Assembly: GCF_900172325.1 (NCBI RefSeq) | Contig: NZ_FWFR01000004.1 | Span: 1-64,000 of the forward strand | DNA length: 64,000 nucleotides | Direction: 5' to 3' | DNA from: Oceanibacterium hippocampi | GTDB taxonomy: Bacteria; Pseudomonadota; Alphaproteobacteria; Sneathiellales; Sneathiellaceae | In this document: positions 33,253 to 41,336 of the stretch, in pieces | Layout: every line of letters starts with the position of its first letter | Position numbering within the stretch: the stretch's first letter is position 1 | Translations under genes and position numbers: made by a program | Notes under the pieces: generated by a model | Told to the model about the DNA's origin: nothing | What the model saw: the letters and a program-made list of their open reading frames with translations, nothing else | Database searches by the model: none

Positions 33253-34163
33253 TTCTTTTCATCTGTTTGACCGATGCCGTGGAGCGCGAGAATTCGCTCC
33301 ATGGCGCGAATGACCGGGCGTTCAACGAGCTTCCCGTCGACCACCGCGAGACCCGTCTCGCTCGCGCGATAGGCTTCCATGACCCGCTCTGCGGCGGCGA
33401 CCTCGTCCGGGGTCGGACTGAAGGTCGCGTTCACGACAGCGACGTTGGACGGGTGAATCACGCCCTTGCCGGTAAAGCCCAGCGCCTTGGCATGCCGGGC
33501 GTCGGCGCGGACCACCGCCTCGTCGCGGAAGGCCAGGCTCGGAACGTCGAGGACGTCGATTCCCGCGAGCTTGGCGGCGTGGACAACGCGCGAACGTGCA
33601 TAGAGCAGCGGTGTCTCGCTGATCTCGACGCCGAGTTCCGCCGAGAGGTCGGCGCCGCCGAACATGGCGAACACGATGCGCGGGCTTGCCGAGAGGATGG
33701 GAACGACATTCTCGAGGCCCTCGACGCTCTCGATCAGCACGCCAAGGCCGAGCGACAGTCCGGACTCCGACAACAGATCGTCGACCCAGCGGACCTCGTC
33801 GGCGGTCGCCACCTTGGGCAGGAAGATCACGCCGGCGTCGGGCCGGGCCGCGATCACGGCGAGCAGATCGCGCAGACCTTCCGCCGAGCGCGGCGAGTTG
33901 ATGCGCAATGCCCGCTCGACACGCGGGTCGGCGCGGAGGAACGGCACGGCGATGTCGCGGGCGATCGCCTTGCGGGTCGGCGCGACGGCGTCCTCGAGGT
34001 CGATGCAGACGATATCGGGTCCCGCCGCCAATGCCTTGGCATGGACTTCCTCGCGGTCGCCGGGCGCGAAGAGCAGGGACCTGCGTGCCCTCACGGGGCG
34101 GCCGGAAGCGGATTTGCCGTTGTCGTGCGTGATCGACCGGGGCGCGGGGCTGTGACTGTTCAC
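33249..34163 (-). CDS. CitE/HpcH-like CoA-ester lyase (citramalyl-CoA lyase-like)
   Basis: This 304-residue TIM-barrel protein has RRSLLFAPGDREEVHAKAL, IVCIDLEDAVAPTRK (metal and substrate residues), VLIESVEGLENV, MFGGADLSAELG and GKGVIHPSNVAVVN. This is the CitE/Mcl/Ccl family, which cleaves beta-hydroxyacyl-CoA esters. Start: GTG 34163 in a GTGA overlap with the PrpD stop; the open frame up to 35291 is a shadow of the PrpD gene. The likely products are acetyl-CoA plus pyruvate or glyoxylate, if the itaconate-like model holds. Confidence 0.87.
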   Translation of the reverse strand: MNSHSPAPRSITHDNGKSASGRPVRARRSLLFAPGDREEVHAKALAAGPDIVCIDLEDAVAPTRKAIARDIAVPFLRADPRVERALRINSPRSAEGLRDLLAVIAARPDAGVIFLPKVATADEVRWVDDLLSESGLSLGLGVLIESVEGLENVVPILSASPRIVFAMFGGADLSAELGVEISETPLLYARSRVVHAAKLAGIDVLDVPSLAFRDEAVVRADARHAKALGFTGKGVIHPSNVAVVNATFSPTPDEVAAAERVMEAYRASETGLAVVDGKLVERPVIRAMERILALHGIGQTDEKK

Positions 34164-35557
34164 GACCGTTCGTCCGCCTGCGTGAGATCGACGAGTGTGG
34201 CGACGTCGTCGAGGGTCTCGAGCCGGTCGACGGCATCGATCAGCGCATCGACTTTCGGCGCGGGAAGAGGTCGGCTGCCGTAGCCGGCGCAGCGACGGAA
34301 CTTGTCGACATTTTCCGCCGGGCTCAGCGGCGCGGCCGGATGGCCGTAGGCGAACGGCAGCGTGATCTGCAGATTCCGGCCGTCCCGGAGCGTCACCTCG
34401 ACGGTCTGCGGGTTCATGGCGTTGGCGTCGGGATTGGCGTCGAGCTTCACGTCGACGAGTCGGGCGTAGCGGTGGACATCCGCATCGGTCAGTGCGGCGC
34501 GTCCCATGAAATCGGGGACGTCGACGCGGCCCCTGGCGAGAAAGACCCCGGCGACGAAGCGCAGGCAGAGCTTGGCATAGTTCGCTTCCGGGGCGTCGGT
34601 CAGCGGACGCCCGACCAGCCTGTGAACCAGCGGCGGAACATGGCAGGTGACCCCGGCGACGTCGTCGGCGGAGAAGCCGTGCCGGGCGATCAACTGGCGC
34701 AGGGCATCGATCGTCCCATGCGTCAGCCGTCCGCTGGGGAACGGCTTGTGCGACATTTCCAGCATCTGCCAGTCTTCGCCGAGGCGCGCCAGGAACGGCT
34801 CGAGATCGTAGCGGTTCTGTTCGAAGAGCCGGAAATAGCCGTACTGGCCGGTCAGGATATCGTGCGGGCCGCGGAACCCGGCTTGCGCGATGTCGGCCGA
34901 AACGATGGCCGCGCGGGCATTGAAGCCAACCTGCATGCCGAGCAGCGGCGATCCTTCGACATGCGGCTGCAAGGTGCCGCTGGTCTGCGAATATTGCGCG
35001 CCGAGCGCGTTTTTGAGCGTGAGTCGGTCGAAGCCGGCGATCTTGCCGATGGCAGTGACCGCGCCAAACCCGCCGGCCGTCGCGGGGCGGAAGAATTCGA
35101 GCGGCGCATCGGTGACGACGCCGAGCATGGTCGAGACGTCGACGCCAAGTGCGAGGGCCGTGATCAGGCTCTTTCCGTCGACCTTCCCGCCACGGGCGCG
35201 GGCCCGTTCGCTCCAGGCCATGACGGCGGACAGAATGGTCGCCATCGGATGCAGGACGGCGGCCTCGTGCACGCAGTCGAATTCCAGGCAATGGGTCTGG
35301 TAGGCGTTGACGATTGCCGCCGCCTGGGCCGGCAGCCGTTCGCCGGTCAGCCAGACGCGTGCTTCGTCGCTGTTCCCCCAGCCGGCGGCGACCTGTTTCA
35401 GTTCGGCGATACCGGCGCCAGACGAGCCGGCGATTCCGACGCCGATCGTATCGAGCAGGAATGTCTTGACCCGGGCCGTGACCGCCGGCGGCAGGGCTTC
35501 GTAGCCGGTCGAGACGACATGGTCGGCAACCCTGTCCAGCGGATTGGCGTCAGCCAT
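34160..35557 (-). CDS. MmgE/PrpD family protein, copy 2
   Basis: This 465-residue protein has VKTFLLDTIGVGIAGSSGAG, LEFDCVHEAAVLHPMATILS and MSHKPFPSGRLTHGTIDALR, all typical of MmgE/PrpD. A family member also occurs in the Pseudomonas itaconate cluster. Its role here could be dehydration, isomerisation or decarboxylation of a di- or tricarboxylate. It overlaps the PuuE-like gene by eight bases and the CitE-like gene by four. Confidence 0.87.
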   Translation of the reverse strand: MADANPLDRVADHVVSTGYEALPPAVTARVKTFLLDTIGVGIAGSSGAGIAELKQVAAGWGNSDEARVWLTGERLPAQAAAIVNAYQTHCLEFDCVHEAAVLHPMATILSAVMAWSERARARGGKVDGKSLITALALGVDVSTMLGVVTDAPLEFFRPATAGGFGAVTAIGKIAGFDRLTLKNALGAQYSQTSGTLQPHVEGSPLLGMQVGFNARAAIVSADIAQAGFRGPHDILTGQYGYFRLFEQNRYDLEPFLARLGEDWQMLEMSHKPFPSGRLTHGTIDALRQLIARHGFSADDVAGVTCHVPPLVHRLVGRPLTDAPEANYAKLCLRFVAGVFLARGRVDVPDFMGRAALTDADVHRYARLVDVKLDANPDANAMNPQTVEVTLRDGRNLQITLPFAYGHPAAPLSPAENVDKFRRCAGYGSRPLPAPKVDALIDAVDRLETLDDVATLVDLTQADERS

Positions 35558-36440
35558 GAACGGCCTCCGAGGTCGGGGCAGGGACCTGGGCGGCGAAATG
35601 CCGGGCGATGTCGAGGCGCGGCGCGCACCAGACGTCCTGATGGCTCACGACATGCTGGATGAACTGCTCGAGCGCGGCGATACGGCCAGGCCGGCCGATG
35701 ATGCGCAGATGCAGGCCGAGCGACATCATCTTCGGACCGTCGGCGCCTTCCTCGTAGAGCCGGTCGAAGGTGGCGACCGCGTATTCCAGCCACTGCGCCG
35801 GCGTGTAGCCCGGCGCCAGCCAGAACTTCATGTCGTTGGTATCGAGGGCATAGGGGACGATGACCAGCGGCTTCAACCCGTCGGACGTCTCGACCAGCTG
35901 CCAGCGCGGGGTGTCGTCCGACAGGTCGTCCATGTGGTACTCGAAGCCGGCCTCGACCAGCAGGCGATGGGTGCGGTCGGTATGGAGATAGCGCGACAGC
36001 CAGCCATAGGGCCGGGTCCCGGTCGTTGCCTCGATGCTCTTGACCGCCTTGTCGATGAACTCGCGTTCGCGTGCCTCGTCGTAGGAGAACTGGTGGATCC
36101 AGCGCCAGCCGTGGCTGCAGGTCTCGTGCCCGCCCGAGGTGATCATCGTCGCCAGTTCGGGCGCGTTCTCGAGCGACATGGCAGCCGCGGTCACCGTGGT
36201 CGCGATCCGATGCTTCGCGAAGGCGCCGAAAATTCGGGCGGCGCCGGCCCGCACGCCGTACTGGTAGTTGCTTTCGTTCACATAGTTCCGGATCGGCGCC
36301 TTGAGCGCGACGCCGAGTTCGTCCACCGGTTCCGGCCCCTTGTCGCCCCGCGCGGTCGACATTTCCGAGCCTTCCTCGATGTTGATGACGAAGGACATGG
36401 CCAGGCGCGCATCATTCGGCCAGGTGAACGATCGGTTCAT
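35550..36440 (-). CDS. PuuE-like polysaccharide deacetylase family hydrolase, copy 2
   Basis: This 296-residue protein has MSFVINIEEGSEMS, CSHGWRWIHQFSYDEA and VPYALDTNDMKFW, matching the copy at 3583-4515 in order and spacing. Members of this branch include allantoinase PuuE and proposed cyclic-imide hydrolases. It is the first gene of the seven-gene operon controlled by operator D, so it probably makes the first attack on the substrate, with the regulon's amidase available for a resulting half-amide. The substrate is not readable. Confidence 0.82.
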   Translation of the reverse strand: MNRSFTWPNDARLAMSFVINIEEGSEMSTARGDKGPEPVDELGVALKAPIRNYVNESNYQYGVRAGAARIFGAFAKHRIATTVTAAAMSLENAPELATMITSGGHETCSHGWRWIHQFSYDEAREREFIDKAVKSIEATTGTRPYGWLSRYLHTDRTHRLLVEAGFEYHMDDLSDDTPRWQLVETSDGLKPLVIVPYALDTNDMKFWLAPGYTPAQWLEYAVATFDRLYEEGADGPKMMSLGLHLRIIGRPGRIAALEQFIQHVVSHQDVWCAPRLDIARHFAAQVPAPTSEAVHG

Positions 36441-36532
36441 TCGTGAGCACTCCGCTTATGCAAGATCGAGAGCGCCCGCCCCGTGGTAAGGACATCCATC
36501 CGGAACCGGCGCCATCATGCGAGCCGCATATG

Positions 36533-36574
36533 ATTTGTCCGGACAAATTCATCGGAGCGGGGAGGGTTTGTCAA
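36533..36574 (-). promoter_or_regulatory. Promoter and GntR operator D (seven-gene operon)
   Basis: The perfect palindrome ATTTGTCCGGACAAAT covers 36533-36548. On the minus strand TTGACA (36574-36569) is followed 17 bases later by TGAATT, which runs into the palindrome, so the operator covers the -10 edge and start site. The first gene begins at 36440. Confidence 0.75.
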
Positions 36575-36607
36575 GCCCGAGTTTACTCCCGCGCCGACAA
36601 AAGTCGC

Positions 36608-36647
36608 TTGACTTCGAGAGGCCCGCGCCGATCTTGTCCGGACAAAT
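36608..36647 (+). promoter_or_regulatory. Promoter and GntR operator E (enoyl-CoA hydratase)
   Basis: TTGACT at 36608-36613 stands 17 bases before ATCTTG. The 12-bp core TTGTCCGGACAA lies at 36634-36645, overlapping that -10; the outer bases deviate on the left side. It is 31 bases from the proposed GTG start and 99 bases from operator D, centre to centre. Confidence 0.7.
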
Positions 36648-36675
36648 TGACGGCATTCGAACACGGGAGCGCACG

Positions 36676-37479
36676 GTGGAACCGACGGACGGATGGGTGA
36701 CATTTGCTGATGGCGCGTTGCGCCTGATGCCCTCTCGCGTCGCCCTGCTCGAGATCAACGCGCCGGAAAGGCGCAATGCGCTCTCGCTGGCAATGTGGAC
36801 GGCGATCGAGGCCGTGGCCGAGCGGGTGGAGGCAGACGAATCCATCCGCGTCCTGCTGGTCCGGGGAGCGGGCGGAAAGGCCTTTTCCGCCGGCGCCGAT
36901 ATCGGCGAATTCGCCGACGTCTATGCGACGCCCGAAAGCACGGCGGACTACAATGCCCGGGTCCGTCGCGCACAGGCGCGGCTCCGCGACCTGCCGCGAC
37001 CGACGATCGCCGTCGTCGATGGCGTCTGCGTCGGCGGCGGATGCGGTCTGGCACTCGCCTGCGATCTGCGGTTCGCCGCGACCGATGCCCGTTTCGGCAT
37101 CACCCCGGCCCGCCTGGGGCTGGCCTACAGCTATGCCGACACCGCGCAGCTCGTCGAGAAGGTCGGCCCCGCACGCGCCAAGGACATTCTTTTCTCCGGG
37201 CGCCTTCTCGAGGCCGGGGAGGCGCTTGCCATCGGCCTTGTCGACAGGCTCGCGGCGCCGGAGGCGCTGACCGGGACGGTTGCGGACTATGCCGAGGGAC
37301 TGGCCGCCCTGTCGCAGACCTCGATCCGCGCGGCCAAGGCGATCATCAACCGGCTGGCGGATCGCCAGGCCGAATCCTCTGCGGACATGGATGCGCTTTT
37401 CTCGGACAGCTTCTCGGGGCCCGATTTCAGGGAAGGCTACGCGGCGTTCCTGGCGAAGCGCCGCCCGGTCTTCGGCTAG
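36676..37479 (+). CDS. Enoyl-CoA hydratase/isomerase family protein
   Basis: This 267-residue crotonase-fold protein has NAPERRNALSLAMWTAIEAV, the oxyanion-hole segment GGKAFSAGADIGEFA and VVDGVCVGGGCGLALACDLR. The usual catalytic glutamates fall near TDARFGITPARLGLAYSYAD, but I cannot fix which remain. GTG 36676 has GGGAG about 8 bases upstream and lies after operator E; the frame back to 36517 would run through the operator and is rejected. It stands alone and divergent from the seven-gene operon. Confidence 0.83.
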   Translation: MEPTDGWVTFADGALRLMPSRVALLEINAPERRNALSLAMWTAIEAVAERVEADESIRVLLVRGAGGKAFSAGADIGEFADVYATPESTADYNARVRRAQARLRDLPRPTIAVVDGVCVGGGCGLALACDLRFAATDARFGITPARLGLAYSYADTAQLVEKVGPARAKDILFSGRLLEAGEALAIGLVDRLAAPEALTGTVADYAEGLAALSQTSIRAAKAIINRLADRQAESSADMDALFSDSFSGPDFREGYAAFLAKRRPVFG

Positions 37480-37509
37480 CGATCCGGGCCGCCTGACCGG
37501 ACAGCGCGC

Positions 37510-39549
37510 TCAACTGTTGGGTAGCCAGAGCGCGATTCCCGGCAGCAGGCACAGCAACAGCACCGTCACCAGCATGGCGCCGATGAAGGGCAGCGTGCCG
37601 ACCGCGATCTGGCGCAAGGTCACGTTCCCGCCCAGCCCCTGCAGGATGAACAGGTTCATGCCGACCGGCGGCGTGATCAGCCCGATCTCGGCCATGATGA
37701 CGAGGATGATGCCGAACCAGATCGGGTCGAAGCCGAACTGCTGCGACAGGGGGAAGATCACCGGCAGGGTCAGTACGAGCATCGAAATCGAATCGAGAAA
37801 CATCCCGAGGACGAGGAAGATCGCCAGGATGATCGCAAGCACGACCCAGCGGTTGAGGTCTGCATCCAGCACGGTCGACATCAGCCGCTCCGAGACCCTC
37901 AGGAAGTCGAAGCCGAAGGTCAGGATATTGGCGCCGACCACGATCAGCAGGATGAACGAGGTCACGAGCACCGTCTCGGCGATTGCCTCGCGCAGCGCCG
38001 TCACCGTCATGCGGCCGCGCAGCAGGCAGGCGATCAGCGCCAGGATCGCGCCCAGGGCGCCGATCTCGCTGGGCGTCGCGACACCGCCATAGAGCGAGAA
38101 AATGATCATGAAGACGAGCCCGATGACGATCCCGGTATCGATCAGGCTGTCGCGGTTCAGCGGCAAATGCCGGCTCTTCGGCAGCATCGGCGCGGCCTTG
38201 CGGTCGAGCGTCGCCCACAGGGCGATCAGGAGCGAGAAGGCGCCGACCATCAGGATCCCGGGCATGATCCCGGCCATGAACAGCCCGGTGATCGGGACCC
38301 CGACGGTAATGCCGTAGATGATCAGCGGGACGCTCGGCGGAATGAGGATCCCGAGCGTGCCGCCGGCGGCGATGGTGCCGTAGGCGAGCCGCGGGTCGTA
38401 GCCCCGCTCGGTCATTTCCGGGCAGGCCACCTTGCCCATGGTCGCTGCCGTTGCGACGCTCGATCCGGAGACGGCGGAGAAGATCGCGCATCCGGCAATG
38501 CCGGCGTGGGCGAGGCCGCCCGGCAGGCGCGCGAGCAGGCGCGCCGCCACCGCGAAGAGTTCACGACTGAGACCGCTGCGGACGAGCAGGGCGCCCATGA
38601 GCACATACATCGGCACGGCCGTCAGCGCGAAGCTGTTCACCGAGTTCCAGGCGCGCTCAGCGATCGTGGCGGGGAACGGCACGGGGGTCACGAAATAGAT
38701 CGCGCAGATGCCGCAGAAGCTGAGCGCGAAGGCGATCCGGATACCGAGCGCCAGCGCGCCGATGATGAGAATGGCGAGGGCCGCGATCATCCAGTCGAAG
38801 CCGCTCATCCGCGCCAGCACCAGGCCGATCGAGCCGAGGGCGACCAGCAGCGCCACGCCGATGAAGACGCGGAACCCGCTGGCGACGGCGGCGCCGGTCA
38901 GGACGCTTGCCGCCAGTGCCAGGCTGCCATAATCGAACCGGGTTCCGGGAATCAGCGGCGGGCGCTGGCCCATGGCGATCAGCAATCCCGCCGTCGCGGC
39001 GAAGAGCAGATAGACCACGGCCATGCGCCGGCGCGGGCCGGCCTGTTCGATCGTGACCAGCATTGCCGCGGCCAGCGCCAGCAGCCCCGTTGCGACCGAC
39101 AGTTTCGGAATCCAGGCCGGGGTCAGGAGGAGGCTGAACAGGCGGCTCCCGGTCCGGAAGTCGGAGATCACCAGCAGACAGGCCTGCCAGGCGGCGATTG
39201 CCACCACCAGAAGCGCGATCCACTCGCCCACGAGGCTCAGCACCCGGCGATGATCGGCCGACAGGCGGGCCAGGACCACGTCGACCCGGACATGCCCGCC
39301 GGCAAGATGGGTATGGGCGGCGCCGAAGAAGACCGCCGCCGCGAGCGCGTAGGTTGATAACTCGGTCGCCCAGATCGTCGGGCTGTTGAAACCGTATCGG
39401 GCGATCACATCATAGGTGGTCGCCAGTGCCATGAAGGTGATCCCGAGCCCGGCGAGGATCGCGAATCCCCCGGAAACCCCAGTAATCATGCGGGCCGGAA
39501 GACTTTTCGGGCCGGCATTTTCGCCATCGTACGAGCTTGCTGCAGTCAT
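37510..39549 (-). CDS. TRAP transporter fused permease (DctQ-DctM), system 3
   Basis: This 679-residue membrane protein joins a DctQ-like N-terminus (about residues 20-165, with TYDVIARYGFNSPTIWATEL and GGHVRVDVVLARL) to a full DctM domain (about 240-679, with VSGSSVATAATMGKVACPEM, GILIPPSVPLIIYGITVGVP and GLITPPVGMNLFILQGL). Helices at about 170-235 link the two. It is divergent from its DctP gene across operator F. Confidence 0.88.
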   Translation of the reverse strand: MTAASSYDGENAGPKSLPARMITGVSGGFAILAGLGITFMALATTYDVIARYGFNSPTIWATELSTYALAAAVFFGAAHTHLAGGHVRVDVVLARLSADHRRVLSLVGEWIALLVVAIAAWQACLLVISDFRTGSRLFSLLLTPAWIPKLSVATGLLALAAAMLVTIEQAGPRRRMAVVYLLFAATAGLLIAMGQRPPLIPGTRFDYGSLALAASVLTGAAVASGFRVFIGVALLVALGSIGLVLARMSGFDWMIAALAILIIGALALGIRIAFALSFCGICAIYFVTPVPFPATIAERAWNSVNSFALTAVPMYVLMGALLVRSGLSRELFAVAARLLARLPGGLAHAGIAGCAIFSAVSGSSVATAATMGKVACPEMTERGYDPRLAYGTIAAGGTLGILIPPSVPLIIYGITVGVPITGLFMAGIMPGILMVGAFSLLIALWATLDRKAAPMLPKSRHLPLNRDSLIDTGIVIGLVFMIIFSLYGGVATPSEIGALGAILALIACLLRGRMTVTALREAIAETVLVTSFILLIVVGANILTFGFDFLRVSERLMSTVLDADLNRWVVLAIILAIFLVLGMFLDSISMLVLTLPVIFPLSQQFGFDPIWFGIILVIMAEIGLITPPVGMNLFILQGLGGNVTLRQIAVGTLPFIGAMLVTVLLLCLLPGIALWLPNS

Positions 39550-39578
39550 GCCGAGATCCGCCCTGTATCAGTTTTCCC

Positions 39579-39624
39579 TTGACTCGGGGTGGCCGGTACA
39601 CTGAAGAATTGTCCGGACAAATTC
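39579..39624 (+). promoter_or_regulatory. Promoter and GntR operator F between TRAP system 3 genes
   Basis: AATTGTCCGGACAAAT at 39607-39622, flanked as GAATT...AATTC, carries the perfect 12-bp core. TTGACT at 39579-39584 with TGAAGA 17 bases on may be the dctP promoter, the operator following the -10. It is 15 bases from the dctP ATG and 58 from the dctQM start on the other strand. Confidence 0.7.
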
Positions 39625-39637
39625 AAGGGGAGAGAGA

Positions 39638-40645
39638 ATGGGACACTGGAAAACACTACTCGCCACGCTGGCACTTTCGGCCAGTGTGGCGCTTCCGGCG
39701 GCAGCGGAAGACGCCAATTGGTCTGTCGGCTTTGTCAGGGCCACCGGCAGCAGCTACCTCGCGACGATCGATACCGTTCCGGACCGGATCGCCGCGGCGA
39801 CCAACGGGCGGTTGAAGATCACGCTGTACGATACGCTCGTTCCCGGCCCCGACCAGCCCGGCGCGGTCCGCGACGGCCGCCTCGACGCATCCTTCGCCGT
39901 CAGCCCGTGGCTGAGCGCGGAGGCGCCCTACATGAATTTCGGCCATCTCCCGGGCCTGCTCCCGGATGTGGGCGAGTATCATGAGATGCTCGATCCGCTG
40001 TTGCGTGGCGAGATGGCGTCGGTCTGGGCGGACAAGTACAATTCGGTCCAGCTCGCCACCGGTGTCTTCGAGACCCAGGGCATCATTTCACGTGATCCGC
40101 TGCGGACCGTCGAGGATTTTCGCGGCAAGAAGGTACGCGTTCACAACACCGAGGCGGCCAGCCTGATGAGCCAGCTCGGCGCTGTCCCGACGCCGCTGAA
40201 CTTCTCCGAGATCGTCCCGGCGTTGCAGCGTGGCGTGGTCGACCTGGTGATGACCTCTGTCGGCACCGCCAGCGGCATGGGTTTCCCGGAAGTCGCCAAT
40301 CATATCGGTCTGTGGCGCATCGGCACCGTGGTGCCGTGGTCATTCGTCGTGAACAAGGAGAAATGGGACGCGCTGCCCGACGATCTGAAGCCGATCGTGG
40401 AGGCCGAGTTCCGCGCTATCGAGGACGAGCACTTCGCCCAGCACGAATCCTTCAGCCGCGGCAAGATCGACATGCTGGTCAAGGCCGGCATGACGCTCTA
40501 CGAGCCGCCGCAGGAGGTTCTCGACGAGGTTTTCGCCGAAAAGAACGTGAAGCCGGTTTATGACAACTGGTATCGCCTGAACGAGCAGTCCGGCACGGAT
40601 GGCCGGGCCCTCGTGGAAAAGATCCGGGCACTCAAGGCGCAGTAA
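39638..40645 (+). CDS. TRAP transporter substrate-binding protein (DctP family), system 3
   Basis: This 335-residue protein has a signal peptide ending ALPAAA at about residue 23. The carboxylate-binding arginine is in FRGKKVRVHNTEAASLMSQL, followed by VPALQRGVVDLVMTSVGTAS. Its partner permease is the divergent fused DctQM. A strong terminator lies 16 bases after the stop. Confidence 0.9.
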   Translation: MGHWKTLLATLALSASVALPAAAEDANWSVGFVRATGSSYLATIDTVPDRIAAATNGRLKITLYDTLVPGPDQPGAVRDGRLDASFAVSPWLSAEAPYMNFGHLPGLLPDVGEYHEMLDPLLRGEMASVWADKYNSVQLATGVFETQGIISRDPLRTVEDFRGKKVRVHNTEAASLMSQLGAVPTPLNFSEIVPALQRGVVDLVMTSVGTASGMGFPEVANHIGLWRIGTVVPWSFVVNKEKWDALPDDLKPIVEAEFRAIEDEHFAQHESFSRGKIDMLVKAGMTLYEPPQEVLDEVFAEKNVKPVYDNWYRLNEQSGTDGRALVEKIRALKAQ

Positions 40646-40660
40646 TCAGTGGTGGGTGTG

Positions 40661-40695
40661 GACGCGGGGCCTGTTGGCCTCGCGTCGCTTTTCTT
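40661..40695 (+). terminator. Intrinsic terminator after TRAP system 3 dctP
   Basis: GACGCGGGGCC and GGCCTCGCGTC form an 11-bp stem with one G-T pair around TGTT, followed by GCTTTTCTT. It also decides the next gene's start: an in-frame GTG at 40649 would place this hairpin inside the coding sequence. Confidence 0.75.
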
Positions 40696-40714
40696 GCCGG
40701 GGGAACAGGCAGAT

Positions 40715-41320
40715 ATGCTCCAGAGCGATGCGGTCCTGAAATTGCTGGACGAGGGCGGTCAGGCTGCCCTCGCAGCGGACGGTCCGGAAGAGGCCATTCA
40801 CGCGCTCGTCTCGCGCTATTTCGACCTGCTCGGCGACCGCGAGGCGGCTGATCGCCCGGGGGCGCTGAAGGCGGGGGAGCGGCAATTCTTCGTCGCCGGC
40901 GCGTTCCTGGTCACGCCGGACGCGAAATATCACATGCTGGTCGGCAATGTCGGATTTCCGCCGGAGCAGAAGCGCCTGCTCGTGCCGATCGATGCCGGGC
41001 ATCCGGGATGGGTCTATGCCAACAAGAGCCGGCTGATCCTGAAGAATACCGACGACCACGGGGAATTCCGGCAGTATCTCAAGACCGCGCGCATGGGCTC
41101 GGCGATCTTCGCGCCGATGAACTGGAAGGGCCGGTTCTTCGGCCAGGTGATCATGGCCGCGCAGGCCCGTCACACAATGCGGGACGAGGATCTTGCCGTG
41201 CTCGTCGCGATATCCGGTCTCGCCGCCGCGCTCTGGATGGCGCATGACGGGCCCGGATGGCTCGAACACAGCTATCCGCCTGACGACGGCTTCTACGTCG
41301 ACCGGGAAGGCCTGCAATAG
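40715..41320 (+). CDS. GAF-domain-like protein
   Basis: This 201-residue protein, counted from ATG 40715, has a compact sensor-like fold: YHMLVGNVGFPPEQKRLLVP, the GAF-typical GHPGWVYANKSRLILKNTDD, and GSAIFAPMNWKGRFFGQVIM. It has no output domain, so it may bind a small molecule and act on another protein, or be an enzyme of unknown type. GGGGGAACAGG precedes the start. An alternative GTG at 40649 is less likely. Function unknown. Confidence 0.7.
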   Translation: MLQSDAVLKLLDEGGQAALAADGPEEAIHALVSRYFDLLGDREAADRPGALKAGERQFFVAGAFLVTPDAKYHMLVGNVGFPPEQKRLLVPIDAGHPGWVYANKSRLILKNTDDHGEFRQYLKTARMGSAIFAPMNWKGRFFGQVIMAAQARHTMRDEDLAVLVAISGLAAALWMAHDGPGWLEHSYPPDDGFYVDREGLQ

Positions 41321-41336
41321 CCGAGGCTGCCCGGAA

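Noticed and set aside
34164-35291. 680-codon open frame fusing sequence upstream of the CitE-like lyase
   Set aside because: The upstream part has shadow-type composition and lies antiphase within the PrpD gene; the lyase starts at GTG 34163 in a GTGA overlap.
36517-36675. N-terminal extension of the enoyl-CoA hydratase
   Set aside because: It would be translated through operators D and E; the crotonase homology starts after GTG 36676.
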